Assembly: GCF_001522545.3 (NCBI RefSeq)
Contig: NC_031776.1
Coordinates: 25,019,995-25,083,994, forward strand
Direction: 5' to 3'
Source of the DNA: Parus major
Taxonomy: Eukaryota > Chordata > Aves > Passeriformes > Paridae
Length of the DNA stretch: 64,000 nt
Positions 25,163 to 37,509 of this stretch are shown piece after piece. The translations under genes were made by a program, and so were the position numbers. The notes under the pieces are model-generated. The model did no database searches, had not been told where the DNA came from, and saw only the letters and a list, made by a program, of their open reading frames with translations. Every line of letters starts with the position of its first letter. Position 1 is the first letter of the stretch.

Positions 25163-28100
25163 AATACAGAAAAAACATCTTTCTTTTTGATTTGGAAATG
25201 TATATTTTCAAGTACTCACTCAGCACTTACACAAGCACACATAGCCCAGGAGACTGATATTCTCTCTCATCTGCAATTTATCAGAGATTTCACCTGCAAC
25301 AGTGTTTTCCCATAATTCTGAGGATTGATTTTGGGCCATTTCTCTGAGGCTATCAACTTTTGTCACTCCTTAACAAGCAGACCATTAAACCATTTCCCTA
25401 TTTCTTACTCACTTGGTTTCATTGAATAATTATTCTTAGTTCCAAAAACTGTAATGGATGCTTTATCTCCTCTCTAGTGGCCGTTCACCAGAAAATATGA
25501 TGCATAATTGAGAACTCTGGGGGGAAAGAGAGAGGAGAATTATTCCCATTATGTAGACAATTTTTAATGAATTTTATATGAATATGAATTAATATGATTT
25601 AAAACTAATTACCAGAGAGACATTAATTCTAACATACCTAAGTAAACCCTGGTAGGAACAGTGACCAGTGATACTGGTTATCAGTAGTGTTGATGTTTTT
25701 GTTTGGGAGGGAAGTGAAAATAAATGTAATCAACCATGTAGGAAGCCTCTTGAAAGCAGATGAAAGCTCTCAAATTTGTTGAGGAATAACTGTGGAACTT
25801 TGCTGCATTAACAGATATTGCATTTCCTTCCTGGCTGCATTCATATTTTCTTCCTGTATCCAAGGAAGGCTTTAGGAAGATAAAGCTGAAAGAAAAAGTG
25901 ACTTTTATGAGAGTGGATTGATTGAATTCTTGAAAAGCATTTTGTCTGTCCTTTGGACAGCTATTAATTAGGGGCTTTTGCTGCAAGGCTATTAGGAGTA
26001 TTAGGTTTACTAAGAAATGTTTACATTTCAGTACCATACATGCTTATTTGCAAGTATATGTGACGAGGAATGATTCATTTTGCCAAAGCTGTCACAAAGT
26101 TTGGGCATGGCTCCTACACTTGAGTACCTTTCTTCCACATGGTCTCCCGAGCCAGCTGAGAAGCCTGACCTCAGTGATGGAGAGTGTTCCATCATGTCAA
26201 CACTGTGGATGTAGAAAATGTAAAATCTACCATGTCCTAATACCTGGGCAGAAGATTTTATATGCAAGCTCAGAATCTCAGCTTCTAGAATTGTTGAATA
26301 TGTCATTTTGTAAACCTGGGGATCCCAGGCCTTTCATTACCTTTAATTTTAAAGTAAGCTTCCATATGCATTGTCTGAGAGTCCTGCTCCACCAGAGTTT
26401 ATGGCAGCCCCCTAAAAAGGGGACTGTAGGGAGAACTCTTTTTATGTCCAGAAATTTATTGTCTTTCACAGACAACTGATAATTATGATTTTCTCTTTAA
26501 AAAAGTTCCTAATTTATTTTTTTTTTTAATGAACTATCAATTACCTGTACAAAGGAGAAGTGCGTTTTCTGCCTAAGACTGTACTGCCTTAATTTCCCTT
26601 AGGGCTTCCAGTAGGATTCTCATATTTCTATCCAAAAATCCCAGAGAGTACTAAGATTTTCTGATTGTGTGCATGTGCAGTGTCTTTTCCTCAGGGTTTA
26701 TATTAGACTTCCTGCACTTGAGTAGCTCCAGGTGCTACAGTAAAAGTAGTTATGCTCATTCTAATAAATAGTAACAAAAAAAAAAGATCCTCAAGGCCAA
26801 GGATTGTAACCAGTTCCCCACATTCAAGGATGGATAACTTCAACCTTGTTAAATGTGTGCTGTAGCAATCATTTCACTAAGGTGCCCTGTGAGATGAGGT
26901 GAAGAAATTAAGCCGTTCCCAATTAGGAAGAGAGAATGGCATACATTTTTGCAAAATAAAATCAATCATCTCATGCACCTTCACATTAACAGCTAATCAA
27001 TTATTACAGTGTCACACAATAAAAAAAAATTTATTCTATTCAGTAAGTGTCTATTATTGTTGGCAATATTGTGGAAAGAGGCTCTCATGGATAGTTTTCC
27101 AAATATTGAAGTATAAAGCAATCAGATATCTTATGTGAGTTGGCTGCAGACAGAGAGTTACCTGGAAAAGGATATCAGAGTTCCCAGATGGAGAAGCTGG
27201 ACAATACCTAGACACACTTTGTTGGAATAGAAACACCTGTGTTTGAGTTTTCTGCCTTTGGGGCAGGAGTAGAAGGAAACAACTCAGTAATAATAATTTA
27301 CAAATGGGCTGGCCAAGTTTAGCAAAAGTCATTGGGTGGTGAAACTTCTACTAGAAGGGTATATTGCTGACTGCAGGCTAAAGGATTATATTTTTTTTTT
27401 TTATTTTATTTTTTTATCTGATTTAGGGCTTTCTTGCCAGTCTACATCCAAAGTGAGGGGATTTTTTTTCTGGAGGCAGAGCCCTGGCAATATGGCTCTG
27501 ACTATGAAAATGTGCAGGTTAGAAAGTCACTGGTGTTTCTCTACAAGTGCATATTGACAGGAATAAAGATTTTTTATTTCAGGCCTCTCTGATTTCTGAT
27601 TTCAGGAGCAGTGTTAGCTAGCACTGATTCTGAAAGAAAAGACCTTATAGTCACACATTCTCTCTAATGAAAGATCACAGAAGTTGTGTGAGTTCTCGTG
27701 ACCTCTGCTGGAAATTCATCTTCACTGCTGCTCTTGCTCCTCTGTTCTCACCTCTGCCTGTCTGCATCTCCTGGGGTCCTTGAACAGATACTAGAAATCA
27801 AGAGAAAGGCTGTATTCTCTTACTGTTACCTTAGAGTGTTGATAATTAGCACCAGCTCAAAGGCCAAATGCTCTTGTAAGCACAGAGAAATGAAATGTTG
27901 GAGTTCGGTGTGAGAGATCAGGTGGAAGCAGAGGAGCAGTGAAACAACAGCTCTGGGCCAACTTGAAGCATCAGTAAGTTTGTGGGTACTAAAGCCCTGA
28001 CCTTAACAGCTCATGCCAGGGGAATCCTTCATTAGAAGCGGAAACTGAATACGCCTATCAAATTGTTTCAGTGAATAACCCTTTCTGATCTGTGTTGCAG

Positions 28101-31100
28101 AAGGGCTGCTGGATTTGAGGCACAAAGTGTGCCTTCGTGCTCAAAAACTCGAGGGCTGACTGATTGATATAGCTTGGGGGAGTTTTTACTCCAGCTGGAA
28201 CTAAATGAGAAAATGGTTTGCCCACAAACCCTCCATGTAGCAACTAACCTAAGCAAATCAATGTCAACTGAGAGTAGCATAGATTTCTTGCTCTCATTGT
28301 GGACAGCTTAATGTTTTAGCAGTTGTTGGTAGTCTGAAAAGTCTTTTCCCACTGTAAGGCTACAGGCTGCTTTGGGAGGATCTGTCTGCTGTAGTGCTGT
28401 ATTTTGGGGCATGCCTCAAGCTCATAGATACCATTTGAATGAGCTTATGCTGTGGTTGAAAGTCAAGCTTCGTGTGGCAGCTTTTGGCTGGGAAATATTT
28501 CACCTAATTCATCTGTGTTAAGGATGGCAAAAAATCAAACCCTCTCACACACCCTTTATAAATCATCCTGGCTAACACACCAGTAAATGTGTTATCAAAA
28601 ATGCAACATCTATTACTGTGAATTCCAAACAGCCAGCACTGTAAGCTGGATCTGAACCTGTGGGGAAGGTATAAATTGATTAGACATTTTGAGAAGCTAT
28701 AAATTACAGAAAAGCTCTTTAAAGAGTTGACAACAAAGAAAAGAAAGATGATTGAACACAAAAATGCTGGGCTAAACCACAAATAGCTTGTTTCACTACA
28801 AGGGTAGTGAAAACTTTCCTGGCTTTGAATAAGGGAGGAAGGGTGAAGAGAAAGACCTTGGTGGATTAGAAACATAGGCAAAGAAGGAATATTAAAACCC
28901 TTGACAATATAAAGCCCTTAACTAGAAAAATAATGAGGCAAAATGAGTCATTATCATTAGTGAATATTTAGCTGGAAAAGAATGACAATTAATACTACGC
29001 CAGCTTTATTAAGATGCTCTCTGCAGCACCTCATCATCCCCCATCTTCTGTAGAAACTGAAATGTAAATTTAATTTAAAGCTTTTAAATGGGGGGTTGAA
29101 AAATGTCATGTGGCTATGAGATCCATGGGTAGGTTTGCAATTGGGTCTATTTAAATGTCCAGCTTTGTCACCTTTTATTATATCTGCAAGCCTGCAGAAC
29201 CAAGAAATAATCACATACCATGCAATAAAAATATAAGAGAATTTTCTCAGTGTGAAAAGGTTCAAGATGGAGTGACAAAAAGCAATAGAGGTGCTTTCTG
29301 TAAGTAACATCATGACCCACCTTAGATGGAAGCCCCAGTTCTCAGAGGCTCAGAGAGCACAGCTATTGGGAAATGACAGAAAAGAGGAGGTACACAGAGG
29401 AGGAGCCCTGGGAATATATTAGAGGACTGTTAGATAAACTGTGATTGTATAAGCTTGACTTGAGGACAGTTTTGTATATGTCCCTGTCCTGTAAACCTTA
29501 GTTTGCCTGGTACACCACTTTGAGGATTATGGTATTCTGGTATTATTTCTCTTCCATTCTGTCATTTTATAAAGAGGTAACTTCCAGTCATTTACCATTT
29601 GGACCTCTTCCCTTATTTCATTAGTGGGAGTAATTGAACACTGAGCTAGCCTTGAGGGAACATCTAAATAAACAGTTACAGGGAGATGTGTTGATCTGAT
29701 TTATGCTCTGAGCAGTGTTTTCTGTGTGCAACAAGCCACATTTGTAACAAGCCTCAGCCAGACTATCAGATGAACTTTTTATGGCCTCACCTGAATGGGT
29801 TTTTTTGTATAGAATACAGTTGAGAAAATAAAATCAAACTGGAAAAAATCTTTACATGTATGTATTCTTCAAAGTTCATACTTATATCATCTCTGTATTA
29901 ATATTCCACATAAAGTCAAGTTTAAAGTTTTCAAGTATACTGCAGGAGTAGAACAATTGATTTTTTTAATGTTTTTTTTACTCTCTGTTATCTAGAATAA
30001 ATCACCTATTCTTCATCTGTCTAAAGTTTGCTTCTCCCCTTTTTTCTGTGGACAATGCATTTAACAAATGGGAAGCCAGGAATGTCTCTGGTGATTTGAA
30101 CCCATAGTCCAGTAGGAAGGTCAGTAATGAAATCTTCAAAAAGAGATGAATGTCACCCTGCAGTAAGCTGACATGGATGGGCCTTCTACAAAAATACTTT
30201 GCCTTAGCCTTTGCTCTTTGGTAGTTTGTAGGTAGAAGTGGTAGTTTGTAGGCCTTCTAGAACAGATGTCGGCCTTAACTATAATTTTAATAAAATTAGG
30301 TAATATATGATAGCTATCTTTTAAAAACTGTGCTTCCTTTTAGCCTTCCCTTTCATTATTTGAGATTCTTTATTTATACACATTTTTGTTCTTTGTTGCA
30401 TCATTTAAATTGAAGACTCATTCTTAGTCCCAGAAGACAAAGTTAATTAACCAAAAAATGAAAAAAAAACACCTTTCTTTCTGCTTGCTTTCTACATTAG
30501 AGGGCAGAGTTCCACCTCATCTCTCTGTTCATCTTTTATTTATTCAAAGATGTTTGATAAAATTAATTGGGAATTTATTAAAAAGGCTATGCTAACATCT
30601 TGGGGGAAGAAAGACCTTTATTTAATATGTAAATGTGCAGATACAATGTGTCTGAATCAATGTAGCTGTTACTTTGAGGTATTATTTCAGGAAAATTAAC
30701 TCTGTGAGCCCCTTCAAAATTAATTTTGTACTACGACAAACATGATCCAGCAATTGAAAGGAGGCAAGAATTTCTAAAAATCATGATACAAAATAGCTTT
30801 TTTTATGTCGTTGTCTATATTTACTAAACTTTTGAATTCATTTTTTGTAAAATTGACACTGAAACAAAAGTTTCTGATCAGCTTCTATTATAATTTTGGA
30901 ATTTTTTAAAAGTGTTTGATGTTGTATTACAAGAAAATCAGTGTGAGGGGCCAGTAAATACAGTCTAATGCTATGAAGCATCCACTTAAGAAAGGAAGAT
31001 GAAGGATGAAGTCAGCATCTTTACTGTAGTCTAACTACACAATTAAAGGTCATTATCACCTGCTTATGGTTTCTTTAACAATATCTATATATTTCTCTTG

Positions 31101-31909
31101 GTTTTTGAGGGATCTCATTGTATATTGGTCGTTTATTTTTTCATGGGGTGACACATTAAACTGGAGATAAATAGACAAGACTGAGAATTTGCAGGATACA
31201 CCCAGAAGTTGAAGACGAGTCACTCTGTGTTAGTATATGGTCTTGGTAATTAACTAGTGCTCATGATGATCCAATATATGTGGTTCAGTATTAAACACAT
31301 CTGTAATGACTCTCCAAATTTGCTTTTAATTCCATTCTACATGTTTAAAGTTTAAAATAAAAATCTAATGCTTTAATTTGTGTTTTTCCCCCAGATTCTC
31401 CATTTCATAAAGATTTGTTCTTAACCACACTGCTCCGTCAGGAGCACAAGTCTTTTGCATCCCATGACCCTGTCCTGTCTCTGGAGCCAGGCAATATTGA
31501 TAAAATGCCTGCTAGAACTCCTTAAAGCTCAGTCATTAAGGCATGAATCCCTTAAGACAGGCTGAATCAGATACTGCATATCTGATCTGAATTCCAGCTT
31601 TCCCATGGCATCTCCAGCCTGGGAGGGCTTATCTTCAAGCCTGGACAGAAGAATAATCAGCAAACTAGACAAATTTATTTGAAAGATATCTCCAGAAGGC
31701 ACATTCTCCATATCCCTTCTTGAAGCAAGAAAAGCCATATCTAAATTATTCCTGACAGAAGTTCATCTACATCTTCAAAAGGACCCAGAGCTGAGGTCTT
31801 GGCATATTCCTCTGGCAACCTGAACTTCTATTTCCTTTTCATATAAAAGGTCCTCCTGCAAGCTGACCTGAATGCCTCCTGCTCCAGCTGGAGCTGTATT
31901 TGGGTTGAG
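25163..31909. other. Unique AT-rich non-coding DNA
   Basis: No supported gene. The longest frame not made of repeats in this part is 143 codons (26048-26479 plus). It overlaps long open frames on the other strand and has no recognisable domain. A T-rich low-complexity run lies near 27390-27415. The block around 28930-29300 has the look of conserved non-coding DNA and is discussed as a finding. Confidence 0.55.
30220..30252. repeat. 13-bp direct repeat pair
   Basis: The 13-base word GGTAGTTTGTAGG occurs at 30220-30232 and again at 30240-30252, separated by seven bases. The word GCCTTCTA also occurs on both sides of the pair (from 30181 and from 30252), suggesting a slightly larger local duplication. 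Confidence 0.8.
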
Positions 31910-32113
31910 TGAAGGTTCAAACCTAAACAACTAAGCACCATGCAGCCAGTCTCTCACTCTGTGCTCCTGTGGGTGGAGTGGGGAGGAGAACTGAGGGAAA
32001 AGAAGTGTCCAAACTCCTGGGTCAAGATAAAAACTATTCAATAATTGAAATAAAATATAATAGAAATGTAATAATGAAAAGGAAAAAATAGAAAGTGAGG
32101 AAGAAATGAAATT

Positions 32114-32140
32114 AAAAAAAAAAAAAAAGAAAAAAAAAAG

Positions 32141-32216
<76 letters not shown>

Positions 32217-32220
32217 AAGA
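32114..32220 (+). repeat. Long poly-A tract with scattered G, inside the LTR
   Basis: About 100 bases are almost entirely A with occasional G. On the LTR sense strand this is a T-rich tract, where the family normally has a shorter AT-rich run of mixed T and A words. A second version of the tract lies at 32331-32395, beyond the N gap. The translated phenylalanine-rich frames here are artefacts. Confidence 0.95.
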
Positions 32221-32292
32221 GAGAGGAATAAAAACCAAGAAAGGCAAGTGATACACAATACAATTGCTCATCCCCCTGCTGACTGATGCCCA

Positions 32293-32308
32293 NNNNNNNN
32301 NNNNNNNN
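32293..32308. other. Assembly gap (16 N)
   Basis: A short run of N sits between two copies of the same LTR sequence, at a poly-A tract that assemblers handle poorly. Confidence 1.
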
Positions 32309-32329
32309 AGGAAAAAATAGAAAGTGAGG

Positions 32330-32366
<37 letters not shown>

Positions 32367-32471
32367 AAAAAAAAAGAAAAAAAAAAAAAAAAAGAAAGAG
32401 AGAGGAATAAAAACCAAGAAAGGCAAGTGATACACAATACAATTGCTCATCCCCCTGCTGACTGATGCCCA
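32309..32471. repeat. Apparent false duplication of LTR sequence next to the gap
   Basis: The block 32393-32471 repeats 32214-32292 (offset 179 bases) with no difference that I see. The start 32309-32330 repeats the block beginning at 32080. Only the poly-A length between them differs. Two ends of the same region were probably not merged, leaving the LTR segment twice around an N spacer. Confidence 0.85.
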
Positions 32472-32517
32472 GCATGTCCCTGAGCAGGGATTGATCCCTC
32501 ACAGCCAATCCTCCCAT

Positions 32518-32523
32518 CTTATA
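32518..32523 (-). promoter_or_regulatory. TATA-like box inside the solo LTR
   Basis: On the minus strand the word TATAAG lies about 230 bases after the LTR start. This is where I expect the U3 promoter TATA box in this family (the remembered form is TATATAA-like). It may have served as a retroviral promoter; present activity is unknown. Confidence 0.45.
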
Positions 32524-32752
32524 CACTGAGAATGTTGTTCTATGGCATGGAATAACCCTTCCCAGCTTCTTGTGCACCTGCACCTTGGCAGAGCATGGGA
32601 AACTGAAAAAGCCTTGCCTTAGAGTAAGCACTGCTTAGCAACAGCTACAACATCAGTGTGTTATCAACATAACTCTCATAGAAAATCCAACACACCGCAC
32701 TGTACCAGGTGCTAGGGAGAAATTTAACTCTATCCCAACTGAAACTGGGACA

Positions 32753-35700
32753 TAAATAAATTGGTGTTGCCTCACACTGGCCTCCCCTGATATTAATTCC
32801 AGTTGCTTGTTCCAGTGTTTGAGGAGCAAGACAGCAGCATGTCTTGGGTAAGTGCATTTAACAGTAATCCATCTCTCTGTATGTAGCATGAACCTGGAAA
32901 ATTTATTGAGATAAGGCAGGAACCAGGCTGATAAAAAAAATTAATTATAAAAATCTTCTCTTGCATACGCTGTCTTTTTCAAGCACTCTTCCCAGAATGT
33001 GCAGCTTGTGTGCTCTAAGGTAGCCATTAGTGTCAGGGTAGCACAAGGAGTGGGAAGTTGATGGATCAGCTGGTGGCAGCCTAACTAAATGAGCATTGTC
33101 CTCAGTTATTTGTGATGTGCTAGCTCTGAAGGGCCCCTCCAGAATGTTTTTCAGGAGAAAGTCTTTATAAACAGCAGCTAATCATGTATCACAGGCTGGA
33201 GGGGTCTTTTCCTTCCCTCTAGAAAAGCCCTGAACATAAAATTTTCTTTCATCTTGTCAGGCAGACAGTCCAAAGGAGAGACACTGACAGAGTACAAGTC
33301 AAGTGTCTGCTCATCTTGCACCCATCCTTTCTTCTTGAATCAAAGGAGAGAGAAATTTTTCTCCAGTGTAGAATAGATAAGTGCCAGGGTGACTGTAAAA
33401 AGAGCTGTATTGATCTGGTCTCCACACAGTGTGAGAAATGGAAAAGAACTGGTAATTACCTGCCTCATAATTCTGAACATGATGAACCAGGAAAAATGCT
33501 CCAAGAAATTGCTTCCCATGAAGTAATTAATCTTTTAATTTTCTTTTTCCATCACATGGCTTCTTTAAGTCTCTTTAATTCTCATCTAATACCACAGAAG
33601 TAGTCAGCACTACACCCCTCAATGCATATATCAGTTTCTAAATCCTTCCTTATCTGTTCATATATTCTGCTCCTGTAAACTGGAGTTGCTCATTAGGTTA
33701 AAGATCTCTATTTGACTAGAAAAATACACTGTGATTCTAAATCAGAAAAGATAGATTTACTTGAAGGGCCTATTCTTCAGTCCCTCCATCCCAGTTCAGC
33801 TACTATCTTTAATGGTGTCAAATGCTGACTTCCCTGAGTAATATCAAACCCAGTCACATGTAAAGAATCCTTCACGTGTCCTTTCATCTTAGTTTCATCC
33901 ATGTAGGATTGAACTTTGTGAGCTGTACAGAGTTCATGGCTCTTTTTAATGCAAAAGATAAATGAAACCATGGAGTTTTCACACTGGTTCAGAAGACACA
34001 AGGCTGACCCATTTTATTTCGTTTCAGTCTCTTCACACAGAGAATACACATTGGAAACTGAGTTTATGGGTCTGGATGACAGGAGAACAGGCCAGGTAGA
34101 TTTGCAATAGGGTGGTGGCCAAAGACTGGTTTGCAGGTCAAGCCCTGTGTCCCCAGCAATCTCTCTGCTTGACCCAAGGCATTACACTTGATCTATCTGC
34201 AATTTTATCTTCTGCATTAAAACATGAGTAGTACTCCCCGTGTCTGCATTGCCATTTTAAGGGATAAGGTCCGTGAGGCAAACAAATTGTATTCCATCTG
34301 CACAGGTCCTTGTTCAGCTTAGGAATATGAACAAAACCTAACCTCCTTCCCACTTCTTACTGAAATTTTGTATACAACTTACAGAACTGATAAAGTCTCT
34401 GTTGCTCTTGCTACAGGCCTGGCAAATAGCCATACTATGGCACCATTATATCTGCAATAGAACTGCAGAAGAGCCCAGTGGAAGAGTGTACTCTCCACCT
34501 TAATGATATTTTTAAATACTTATATTATAATTCTGCAACTTCAAACCAAGTAAAGATTAGATGTGAAAAGGTGAGAAGGCTTACAGAATCATACTCTCTA
34601 AAAGCTTATGAAAATACAGCAAGAAGTATCAGGGAAGGAAATATGGGATGAAAATAAGAATAAGAGAAGAACTATCCTCATTAAATGACCTCATTAAAAA
34701 AGGTAGTTACATGTTTGCTAAACTCCTGCTGTGATGACATTAAAAAAAATCCTTTACAAATGAAAGGTATTAAAGGATACCAAGAAAATAATGTATTCCT
34801 TTGTAAATGCTACACTTCATGCTATTAATTTCAATGACTGTTTCATATTTGCCTATCTTTCACCTTGATAATGTAATTATAGTGGTACAAGATATTCCAC
34901 ACAGATGCCAAGATGCAATTTAACTGTCTCCATGTTTCCCAGTCAGATTGTACCTTGCATTTGACCCAAGTACTGTATGGTTATTAATAGATATGCAATG
35001 GGAAGTCTCACTGATACATTTGCTAGGATCACATTGTCCCTATCCTGACAGTAAAGGAGAGGCAAATAAATGTGACTTCACTCTTGGTGCAATCTAAAGA
35101 GACTACAAAAATTAAAACTGAGTGTGGATTACCAGTGCAAAGGCTTAAAACAAGGTCCATTTCTATCACTAAAATCTTTATCTCCTTATGCTTTTCTTGG
35201 CTGCAGGTCTGTGTTCATGCGGGTTTCCTGACACAACTCAGTAAATTGGCACAATTTCTGGGATCAGCAATAATGGAACAAGTTCATCAGGGTCCAATCT
35301 TCCTGTAGCCAAAGCAGTTGGATTCAGTTTTGTGTTTCTATACATTGATCACCCCATGCTTCCAAAATTAATAGGTTCTATAATAAAGAAATAGGATAAA
35401 CACAATTGCACCCTACTTTAATAAAGATAATTTTTAAAATATCAAATAAAAGAAGTAAGCTAAAGCAAGACATTCAGAAGATGCAAACTAAAGTCAGTGG
35501 AGATAATCCAGAATTCAGATGGAATTTTAGTGGTGACACTTTTTTCTATGTATTCCTATAAACCAAATTCTGACACTAAGAGTTTTATCCTCATGAAAAA
35601 GAGCAAGTTTTGTTCAAGTAGTTTCACTGAGCAAGGGCAATTTACATGAGTTTAGGGTTTGCAGAACACAATGTTGAGCCTATGGTTCATCTTTTTGGAC

Positions 35701-37471
35701 AGAAATTTCTGGGAGACCTTTTTCTGATGAAAAATATTGATTCACTAAAAATTGATTTCTTCCTATTAGCTTCTCACAAGGATATGATTTTATCCTTGTT
35801 AGGAAAAATTTCTGACATTCAGAGAAGAGGAGCAGCCTATTCTGGAACATACAGTGTTTTAGTGATTTAAAGCAGGGATATGATTACCAGTCACAAAATG
35901 CTGTACATTTAAGCCTGTTTCTGTTACTCTCTGCCAGAAATAATATAGTATTATTCATTTATCTTCAAAAAATTGCAACTATTTTTTTTTATAATCCCAG
36001 ACAACCTATTTGACATGTGTATATATATTCATATGACAATCTATTTTCACTTCAGCCCACTATGACTGGCTTTCTTACATTGTTTTTCACACTTCTCTCA
36101 CACAATCACACATAATGGAAAATGACCAAATGTACCATTACTATACTATATTCTCTGCTTATCTTGTAGAATCCATACTATCTAGCCTTCATTTAAAAAC
36201 AAATATTGGCTTCTGGGCAATCTTCAGTTTTAGACTAGCCCCTACTTTTGATTTGAGGATGGATATTCAGATCAAAAACTTTAACTGTGATCTTGTGTCA
36301 GCCATTTTTATGAGCATTTACTAACATCACCATAATAAAATAATCAAATATTGGGATTTTCAAAGGACAATGATGAAGTCAGTCTCTTCACATGTATAGA
36401 ATCTTTTGAGTATCTAAGCCTCATCTGTTCTGGTTTACACTGAAGCTTTTTCTATAATTACATTCCAGAGAATAACACAACACTTTTCTTTTTCACTGCT
36501 GAACTCTTGATCTACCGTTTTTATTATGTTTCCTTTTAGAAATAATTTTATGGTCAAATACCCAGCTGAAATTTAAATAAAATGAAATCATGACTTCTTT
36601 TCACCATTAGCCCAAGATAACATAATAGCATTATGACAGGTGAAGGTTAACATTTCTATTGGCAACTTTCATTTAAACCATCTCAGAGCAGGATGGCATG
36701 CATAATTGCTTTGCACCAATAGAGGAAATAACTCCCATTAATCCTGTAGTGAAGGTCATAGAAACATTGTACAGGCTCAGAACAATCACAGAATGAAGAC
36801 ACAAGAGAACGACAGGGTCATTTAATTCACACACCCCTAGCTACAAGCACAACCTCAGAAAACTATTTACCTAGTTATTATAAAAATTTTTCAGTTAGAA
36901 TGTTCTAGCAAATAAGAAAAGGAAAACTCAGGAAAAATAAAGTAACTCTTTGTCAAGAGTTAGAAATTATTTAAAATAATATTTTTAAATAGAAGAAGCT
37001 ACCACAGATAAGTCTGATCTTGTCTATTATAAAAAAAACTTCCCCTTTTTAGCAAATCAGCAAACAAAATCCTGATGCAGGAAGAAACAGACCTTCTATT
37101 TTTAATTATTTTTAATTTTTGCTATTATTAACGTGCCCTTGTTCCATTCAGGAATACCATGAGGCAATCAATTCTCATGATAATTCTGGCCCAGTTTTTC
37201 AAGCCCAAGAGAATCTGTTAGTTTGGAATTCAGTGATTAGATGAACCAAATCAGAACTCCATCATTACTTTTAACTTTCCTGTTACAGGTGAAAAACATG
37301 AATCTGCACACTACAGACTTTCACAGTAATTATTGCCAGGGGATATCCTTCCATTTTAGGGATTTTAAATTGATACCCGTCTCCTAAACAATAGAAAACT
37401 CCAAAAGTTACTCTGGAGAGGAGAAATGCATAGACAGTACACAGCATTACAGAAGGATTAATAGACACTCC
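32753..37471. other. Unique AT-rich non-coding DNA
   Basis: No supported gene. Frames reach at most 95 codons (33316-33603 plus) with no motif that I recognise. A fragment around 36785-36860 begins with AATCACAGAATG, like an antisense CR1 3' end, but what follows is too diverged to call. Confidence 0.55.
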
Positions 37472-37509
37472 TCTGTAATTCAAACATTTCTCTGTAATTC
37501 AAACATTTC
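37472..37509. repeat. Perfect tandem duplication, 19 bp x 2
   Basis: The 19-base unit beginning TCTGTAATTC occurs at 37472-37490 and again immediately at 37491-37509 without a mismatch. Confidence 0.95.

Larger units (their letters stand above)
31910..32752 (-). mobile_element. Solo LTR of an avian endogenous retrovirus (ERVL-like)
   Basis: Read on the minus strand, this begins TGTCCCAGTTTCAG at 32752, followed by the words GGGATAGAGTTAA, GGTACAGTGC and TTGATAACACACTGATG. It ends near 31910 with GGTGCTTAGTTG and a TTTGAACC-like tail. This order of words matches, from memory, a very common avian ERV LTR, probably of an ERVL-related group. The copy starts with TG and ends with CA, the usual LTR ends. 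No gag, pol or env remnant lies on either side, so it is a solo LTR left by recombination. Clear target-site duplications are not visible. The middle carries poly-A expansions, an N gap and an apparent false duplication, so the true element is shorter than the interval. Confidence 0.88.

Noticed and set aside
26048..26479. 143-codon plus-strand frame, the longest that is not made of repeats
   Set aside because: No domain, signal or known relative; overlapping open frames on the minus strand (26028-26306 and 26278-26475) indicate chance openness.
31931..32631. Long minus-strand frames of up to 197 codons rich in phenylalanine
   Set aside because: They translate the poly-A tract and cross the N gap inside the solo LTR; they are artefacts of the assembly and of homopolymers.
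36785..36870. Possible antisense CR1 3' end starting with AATCACAGAATG
   Set aside because: The following bases only weakly recall CR1 (a GGGTCATTTAATTCA-like stretch); too diverged to call without alignment.
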